NCBI RefSeq assembly: GCF_018446385.1
Contig: NC_055993.1
Coordinates: forward strand, 69,766,631-69,830,630
Reading direction: 5' to 3'
From: Zingiber officinale
Lineage: Eukaryota; Streptophyta; Magnoliopsida; Zingiberales; Zingiberaceae
Length of the DNA: 64,000 nt
Both the position numbers and the translations under genes were made by a program. The notes under the pieces are model-generated. The model had not been told where the DNA came from. It did no database searches and saw only the letters and a program-made list of their open reading frames with translations. Within the stretch, counting starts at the first letter, position 1. Each line of letters opens with the position of its first letter. Shown here piece by piece: positions 58,233-64,000 of the stretch.

Positions 58233-60635
58233 TGCTGTTTGCTACTCAGAATACCATCCTAGTTCCCCTGTACAAAAATTTATACAAGCATAAAACTATC
58301 TTAGCTACCCATGTGCTCTACTAAAGTTAAATTTAGATTGCAAATGATGCTTAACATTATTAATCCAAATTTTTCTTTAGAAGTTAAATTTGGATTGAGA
58401 ATGAAACTTAACATTCTTACTCCAAGTTCAACCGATGTGATCTTCCTAAGTTAAACCATATTACAGAAGTTATCAAATATCTATTTCAAAGATCGACTTC
58501 CAGGTTAAACATGGCAAGGCCTAGGCCTTTTTGGGTATGAGACCATCCACCACTTCCTAAACAAAGTTTCACAAAGAAATTGGATATTTAACTTCTTACA
58601 GTAAACTAGGTTTAACTATAGAGACCTCAATAGAAACACATTATCAAAACATGAAATCGAAAAATAAAATCGATAACAAAAACGATAACTAAAACTGATA
58701 ACCTCTTGTATTTAGTTTTTCAAGATCTATACAAAAGATGAACTAGTTATGATGCGGAAACTAATAACTAGTTATACCTTTTGTAGCTTATAGACCTCTT
58801 GATCTTCTATTGTATTCTTCTCCTTTTCTTGGACGTCGTGTGGGCGTCGATCTTTCAAGAGGAAATCCACCCAAGATTCTTCCTTTGCTTCCGAGATCCG
58901 GCCACCAACTAACCTCCAAGGGATGCTAGACAAGAGAGCTTCCTTCTCTTCTTCTTCTCCTTCAAGCAACTGGCCACCAAGAGATCTCACACAATTGATG
59001 CCGCCGGCCTCCAAGAGAGAAAACAAAAGGAGAGAAGAGAAAGAATAGGGTCGGCCACCAAGGAATTGGAAGAGAAGAATAGAAAATGTGTTATAGGGTG
59101 AGGCACCCCCTCCTCCTCTTTTATAATCCTTAATCTTGACAAAAAAGAAAAGTTTTAAACATAATTAAAACTTCCTTATATTCCTTGCCAATGACTAAAA
59201 AGGAAAGTTTTAAAACAAAAAATTAAAACTTCCTTTTAAGCTTGTCATGGTCGGCCATATTCAAGTGCTCCAAATAAGGAAAGTTTTAAATACAAAATTA
59301 AAATTTCCTCATTTGTTTCCGGTAAGAATTTTTTTTTTAAAAAAACTCTTTTAAATCCCTTATTAGTTATTAAAGGAAAATTTTATAAATTAAAATCTCT
59401 CTTTTAAAACATGTGGATGGTTACAAAAAAGGAAAATTTTATCAAAAATTAAAATCTTCCTTTTAACTACAAATAAGGAAAGATATCAAACATTTCTCTT
59501 AATCCTTTGTAGAAAACTATAAAAGGAAAGATTTTAAAATTTAAAAAACTCTCTTTTAAAACCATAGCTTCCACATAAGGAAAGATTTTAAAATTTTTAA
59601 TCACTCTTTTATTTAATGTGTAGCCGACCACCTTGCTTGGGCTCTAAGCTTGGCCGGCCATAATCTTGGCTCCATCCTTTGGCTTGGCCAGCCCTAGCTT
59701 GGGCTCCAAGCTTGGCTTGGCCGGCCACAAAGAGATGGGTAAGAAAGTTGGCTCTAAGTGGATATAAGGCTTTATAAATAAGAGGCTACAATAGGGACCA
59801 AGAGGAGAAATTGGTTTTGGTCTCCCAATGAGCTTGAGCTTCCCGTGTTCGCCCCGAACACTCAACTCAAGTTCATCAATAATAACTCATACCACTAAAG
59901 GGCTATTATTGCACCACCGCACCAATCTCATATTACAATATGGGCTCCTTCTTATCATGAGTGCATTAGTCTCCTGTGTTTAAGATATTGAATGTCAACT
60001 AATTAAATGAGTTACTGACAACTCACTTAATTAATATCTAGCTCCAAGAGTAGTATAACTCAACCTTATTGTCATGTCGGACTAAGTCCACTTGCAGGGT
60101 TTACATGACAATCCTTTTGAGCTCCTCAAGGTGGCATCATCAACCTAGATTACTAGGACACAGTTTCATTTTATAATCAACAACACACCATATAAATAAT
60201 ATCATTTCCCAACTTATCCGGACTATTGATTTAACGAGCTAAATCACACCTTTTAAAAAATTAAAGAAATAAATATTAAGTATATGTGTTTGTTATTATA
60301 TCAAGATTAAAAGTACGAACTTCCATAATAATATATGTTTTGTTCATTTATATAACCAGTATAAAAAGAAACTACCTCAAATGGTACTACTTAATACACT
60401 CATAGTGTACTAGTGTAATTTTATAGTCAAGATAAACTAATTACCAAATTACACTACATCACTCCAATGGGTTGTCCCATTCCATCTTGGTTGTGAGCTA
60501 CTATTTATAACTTATAAGGATCTGAAAACATGATCTTCTATGTGTCTCCTCACACCATGTTATCTACAATATAAATTAAATGGACAACTACACTTAGCAT
60601 AAATGTAGACATTTAACCAATGTGATTCTTATTTC
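58233..60635 (-). repeat. 5' LTR of copia C2, lacking its outer tip
   Basis: The LTR matches 2361-4959 in reverse but breaks off at 60635 (TGTGATTCTTATTTC), losing the last 45 or so bases with the AGTATACACTC terminus. A second LTR copy in the opposite orientation follows directly. Confidence 0.85.
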
Positions 60636-60836
60636 TGTTGAATGTATACTAAAAGCCTAGCTTTTTGTATAAATATTTATTTAAAAATAAGAATCACATT
60701 GGTCAAATGTCTACATTTGTGCTAAGTGTAGTTGTCCATTTAGTTTATATTATAGATAACATAGTGTGAGAAGACACACAGAAGATCATGTTATCAATTC
60801 CTTATAAATTATAAATAGTTGCTCACAACTAAAGTA
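60636..60836 (+). repeat. Family-C LTR fragment in + orientation, head to head with C2 LTR
   Basis: It begins with the intact LTR terminus TGTTGAATGTATACT and runs about 200 bases, to GCTCACAACT, before similarity stops. With 60440-60635 it forms an inverted repeat with arms of about 190 bases. Confidence 0.82.
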
Positions 60837-61186
60837 GTTTAGACTTTAAAATTCTAACTTATGTTCGAAAAAGACTATATATATATATATTCTAACCTCG
60901 TGGTTTAATTTGCAAAAATTGAGTACCTTGTACAAGATAAATCGTAATTCTCATCTACAAGATACTACATATGAGTTAGAGATACAACATTTTATAGAAT
61001 CAAGATACAAAAAAAAAAATTTCAGTATATATAAAAAAGTGCCTACAGTGCCAAGATGTTCATCAAATGTAATCTTGTGTTAGTTTGACTCACAATTCCA
61101 GCATGTCGAGAATGTACTTGATAATTTGGTCATTTTGATTTTGGATCGCAGATGCACTACTTAAGGAATTACCATTGTTACTTAAA
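60837..61186. other. AT-rich non-coding stretch
   Basis: No gene recognised. It contains a TA microsatellite (60879-60890). This is where retrotransposon sequence ends and host-like sequence begins. Confidence 0.5.
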
Positions 61187-61387
61187 TCAGCTTCTTATGC
61201 AATGTTTTCCTGCAAAATGAAAGTCATTTTCATTCACATGCTTGTTATTCTTTTCAGGATAAAATAATAGGAAGAAAACCTCATAATCTTCTTCTGTGTC
61301 AATCTTCTTTCTTCCTCTCTTTCTTGAATTATGCTCATCAAAAAGAGGATGCAAAAATGTATCCATTGATGCCATTGCATGCACCAT
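61187..61387 (-). other. Possible exon of unknown gene
   Basis: A 66-codon open stretch with a basic cluster (SRKRGRKKIDTEEDYE) and FLHPLFDEHN. The text looks protein-like and lies on the same strand as the exons to its right, but I recognise no family. It could also be chance. Confidence 0.25.
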
Positions 61388-61700
61388 CTTTTTAGCAAAT
61401 AAATGAACTTTTTCTTAGTAAGTGAAAGCATCTTATGCTTGTGCTCCATAGTTTCTTCAGTGTTTAATTTTGATAGATGCCTACTTTTGCAATCAAGTAT
61501 CACTTCACAACATCTGTTAGATTTTGAATGAAGAGTTTAAATCTCGACTAAGCATGTATCTAATAGATCGGGATACCAGATGGAAAAACATAAACTAAAT
61601 AATATTCATTTGTTCATCCATCTTTTAATTTTCATTCATCCACCCATTCGAAGCCTTAAAAGTATTTTTTTTTCTTTCTCAAGATTATGTAATGTTTTAT

Positions 61701-62433
61701 TCAGAAAAGAGAGAGAGAATCCACCCAAGAGACCTCAAATTGCAGAACCACTTGTCTACAAGTAGGGCAGGAATCATGCTTCACAAGCCACACATCAATG
61801 CACACCACATGGAAAATGTGGTTACGCATCGGCATCATCCTTGTAATATCTCCATCAATGAAATCCTATGAAAACAAACAAAATCATGAAAAAAGAAGAA
61901 ATTCTAAACTAAAAAAAGAGTACCTGAAAGCAGACGGCACGACATACATTCCTCCCACATGAATTAATGATCTCATCACAACTTATCTTAAACATGGGCA
62001 ACCTCTTGATAACATTAGGCAGCAAGCCTTTGTCCCTAGTGGCATCAAACATATCTGAGCTCTCTTTGTAGCTCACTTCAGCTGCATTAATCTGAGTTTA
62101 AGAATCAGTTATGAATTAGTCACTCTTGTATGTAAATGCAAGCCCAGAACTCTTTCCATCCAAAACTAAGTAGAATATGTGACAAATTGAGTATATGTAG
62201 TTTTCCTATAATCCTATCTTTGTCTATTACAGAGGGGACAACATAATACAGTTTCCATTTTAGTACAACAAACATGACCTCGAAACAAATAAAGGAAGGA
62301 GCTTATGTTTAAATTGACAAAAGAAAACTGAAGATTTAAATAAATGCTTACTCTCCCGATAGAAACAAAAAAATGAAGAAACAAGGACAGGATTTCCAAA
62401 GGCAGCATGACGAGTGCCCAAAAGCCTTCCAAC
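61701..62433 (-). pseudogene. RING-H2 E3 ligase exons, NEP1-interacting-protein-like
   Basis: Three exons fit together: 62433-62352 (hydrophobic, FWALVMLPLEILSLFLHFF), 62091-61924 and 61865-61701 (ends TGA). Introns 62092-62351 and 61866-61923 have GT and AG ends and keep phase 0. The second exon has DMFDATRDKGLLPNVIKRLP and CRAVCFQ; the third has IFHVVCIDVWLVKHDSCPTC. This is the layout of plant NEP1-interacting-type RING-H2 proteins: membrane segment, then the C-terminal zinc finger that binds E2 enzymes. The third zinc ligand, normally Cys, is Arg (MRNHIFH), so ubiquitin ligase activity is doubtful. The 5' exons are not found. It could be a diverged gene, but I lean to a fragment. Confidence 0.65.
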
Positions 62434-62674
62434 CTAATAGCTTATTTTAGAGTATGCATGAAATAGCAAGCAAAGGTTACAAAAACTATTAAAACAATTC
62501 ATATAAAGTATACAAGAAAATAAAGAAAAAAAAACTAACAGTATTGAGCTTTTGAAGACTTATCAAGAGCATACATTGCAACCAACAAATGTGACTAATG
62601 GGTGATGCACAAAGGATTAGGAACATCAATGTCAAAGCTGTGGCAATGACATAAATAAAGAAAGAAACTAATAC

Positions 62675-62839
62675 CTTTCTCCCACCAATATTCAAGCTCA
62701 GTAGGCATAGGAAGTCTTAGAGGTGCTTTACAGAAAGAGTTCAACCACATCCCTCTTTTCTGATCTACTTCTTCAACATATGTCTTCCAGTAATTTGGAA
62801 CATGTCTATAATATTTATCAATATCTTCCAATGCTTTAT
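62675..62839 (-). other. Probable exon of an unidentified gene
   Basis: A 165-base open stretch lies between an AG acceptor (TTTGCCAG) and a GT donor (GTATTAGT). It encodes 55 residues, including DIDKYYRHVPNYWKTYVEE, VDQKRGMWLNSF and PTELEYWWEKG. The composition, rich in Trp and Tyr, and the splice sites argue for a real exon. I do not recognise the family. A neighbouring open piece at about 62875-62950 encodes HIFYEEDDVWMALGFVNQFYD and may be the preceding exon. Confidence 0.4.
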
Positions 62840-63101
62840 CTGGCAAAGACAAGCCAATATTTGTCTTACATCATAAAATTGATTGACGAATCCGAGAGCC
62901 ATCCACACATCATCTTCTTCATAAAAAATATGGATGTTGAGGATCTCTATAAGGACCCCTCTCTTCCCTTACCACTTATGGGAACATAAAAACACAACAT
63001 GAGGTTTTATTAAAGGTGGAGTCAAGGCAAAGAAATGGCATTTGAAACATGAAAGAAAACCATAGTTTGGAACATAAACTTGGTGGAATCGAGGCAAGCA
63101 C

Positions 63102-63219
63102 CAATTTTAATAAGGGTGACTCGGACTCCGCATGACTTGAGGAGGACTCTGACGCAGCTCGTCGTCACCCCTTTCCCTAGCCCGCTCACCACTCCCCCTG
63201 TCACCAGCACGTATTTCAT
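63102..63219 (-). pseudogene. First exon of CTP synthase
   Basis: The ATG at 63219 opens [20 protein letters not shown], the start of CTP synthase, which makes CTP from UTP, ATP and glutamine in the cytosol. The [10 protein letters not shown] loop binds ATP. The frame runs 39 codons plus one base to a GT donor at 63101-63100, after LIKI. Nearby changes in otherwise very conserved positions ([13 protein letters not shown]) suggest relaxed constraint. None of the following exons, which should lie at lower positions on this strand, was found; exons of other genes come next. I call it a gene fragment. Confidence 0.7.
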
Positions 63220-63860
63220 CACCTTCTCCAGACCGTGCGAGAGAAATTCCAAAATCCTATTTCACAGAAGAAGAAGTGATGTCACCTCCCTTGAGATCAT
63301 TGAGCACAAAGTAGATGGAGGAGGTGAGGCAGCGGCCACCTCTTGTGCAGTCGACGCTCGTGGCCTCCTTGTCGCTAGCCTCCTCGTCGGCAACCCCCTT
63401 ATCGTTGATAGAAGAAGATCTGTGTTATGGAGAGGAAAGGAGAAGCTGCGTGGGGAAGTTTAGGTGAACAAAAAAAATGAAAGGGGGACGACATGAGATC
63501 GTGATAAGATAGGAACACCGGGAGGAAGTTTTGTGGTTACAAATTTCCTGATCGTGAGTTGGAGGAGATGCGGTGTGATTGGACGGAGAAGTAAGGGCGT
63601 CATGTGTTGATTTTGATCGGGAGAGGAAGGGGCGTCGATCTAGGAAGGGGAAGAGGGAGATGAGGTTGAGAGAGATGGTCGGGCGGCTAGCAGCGAGGAG
63701 GAAAATGGTGTTGGCATCGCGACGGTATACGGTGGACGGCGCGATATAGGTTTAGGTTTGGAGGGAAGAGTGAAGTGTTGCAAATTTTGAATAAGTATTG
63801 GTGGAAAAATTAAATTATTTTATTTTGGTTCATTAACACCACTTTTAACAATGGGTTTTT
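63220..63860 (-). other. Upstream region of the CTP synthase exon
   Basis: More GC-rich than the rest of the right end and pyrimidine-rich on the - strand, as for a plant 5' leader and promoter. Open frames on the + strand (63080-63463) overlap the exon and look like shadows. Confidence 0.35.
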
Positions 63861-63868
63861 ACTATCCA

Positions 63869-64000
63869 ATTTCATAGATAGAACAAAGAAGTTATCATAG
63901 ACACCGGGATTTAAAAACCGCTGTTAAAATCGGTGTCTATTAATGAAAAAAAGGCGCTCATAGACATCGGCTAAAAAAATCGATATCTATGAGCGAAAAT
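63869..64000. mobile_element. CACTA-like subterminal repeats
   Basis: Inverted motifs repeat: TCATAGACACCGGG with CGGTGTCTATTA (63896-63945), and GCTCATAGACATCGG with CGATATCTATGAGC (63956-63995). Arrays of AGACACCGG-type palindromes are common near the ends of plant CACTA (En/Spm) transposons. The terminus itself is beyond the window, so the class is an inference. Confidence 0.5.

Larger units (their letters stand above)
54806..60635 (-). mobile_element. Ty1/copia element C2 (family C), truncated
   Basis: This is the older host of C1. It has LTR 58233-60635, primer site, leader, gag, protease and integrase, up to the linker at 54811. Its next 13-17 bases lie on the far side of C1 at 24818-24834 and then stop at the chromovirus LTR. 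Reverse transcriptase, RNase H and the 3' LTR are not in the window. Confidence 0.85.

Noticed and set aside
63080..63463. 127-codon + strand ORF at the right end
   Set aside because: It overlaps the CTP synthase exon on the other strand, which has clear homology; the + strand text has none.

Overview
This window is plant nuclear DNA, almost certainly from a large, repeat-rich genome. About 95 percent of it is LTR retrotransposon sequence of the Ty1/copia and Ty3/gypsy superfamilies. Only the last 3 kb or so holds host-gene-like exons. A monocot is plausible: the GC-rich Tat-type element with its antisense gene, and the insertion rich in GGAGGCGCCTCC-like palindromes, remind me of Zingiberales repeats. 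That is an impression from memory, not evidence in the sequence. No bacterial-type operon, CRISPR array, rRNA or tRNA gene was seen.

Layout, left to right. Positions 1-4959 hold the decayed 3' half of a copia element on the + strand (family C) and its 2.6 kb 3' LTR. That element sits in the reverse transcriptase of a family-B copia fragment (4960-5404), which is fused to a piece of family-B LTR (5405-6017) and then to the chromodomain end of a chromovirus (6016-6240). Positions 6241-24817 are a Tekay-like chromovirus (Ty3/gypsy with a chromodomain-like C-terminus). Its 5' LTR was split by a family-B copia element (7294-15831), and its own reverse transcriptase is deleted.

The right part is a stack of nested insertions that can be read from target-site duplications. 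A family-C copia element on the - strand (C2, mostly 54806-60635) was hit by a second family-C element (C1, 24835-54805, duplication CCCAC). The 3' LTR of C1 was hit by a Tat-lineage gypsy element (27114-46949, duplication GTCAG). The pol gene of that element was hit by an Athila-like gypsy element (30908-39991, duplication GAATG). C1 also carries a 912 bp LTR-like insertion in gag (50484-51395). The order of events follows directly: C2, then C1, then Tat, then Athila.

None of the elements looks autonomous today. Each polyprotein carries stops, frameshifts, large deletions or lost catalytic residues. Two parts are better kept. One is a 502-codon intact ORF at the env position of the Athila element, which has no reverse transcriptase or integrase. 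The other is a spliced antisense gene between pol and the 3' LTR of the Tat element, with recognisable introns and its own TATA box but one frameshift and one in-frame stop.

The right end (61187-64000) carries exon-like pieces on the - strand: a first exon of CTP synthase, an unidentified 55-codon exon, and the transmembrane and RING-H2 exons of a NEP1-interacting-like E3 ligase with one zinc ligand replaced. They end beside palindromic repeats that resemble CACTA transposon subterminal repeats, so they may be gene fragments captured by a transposon.
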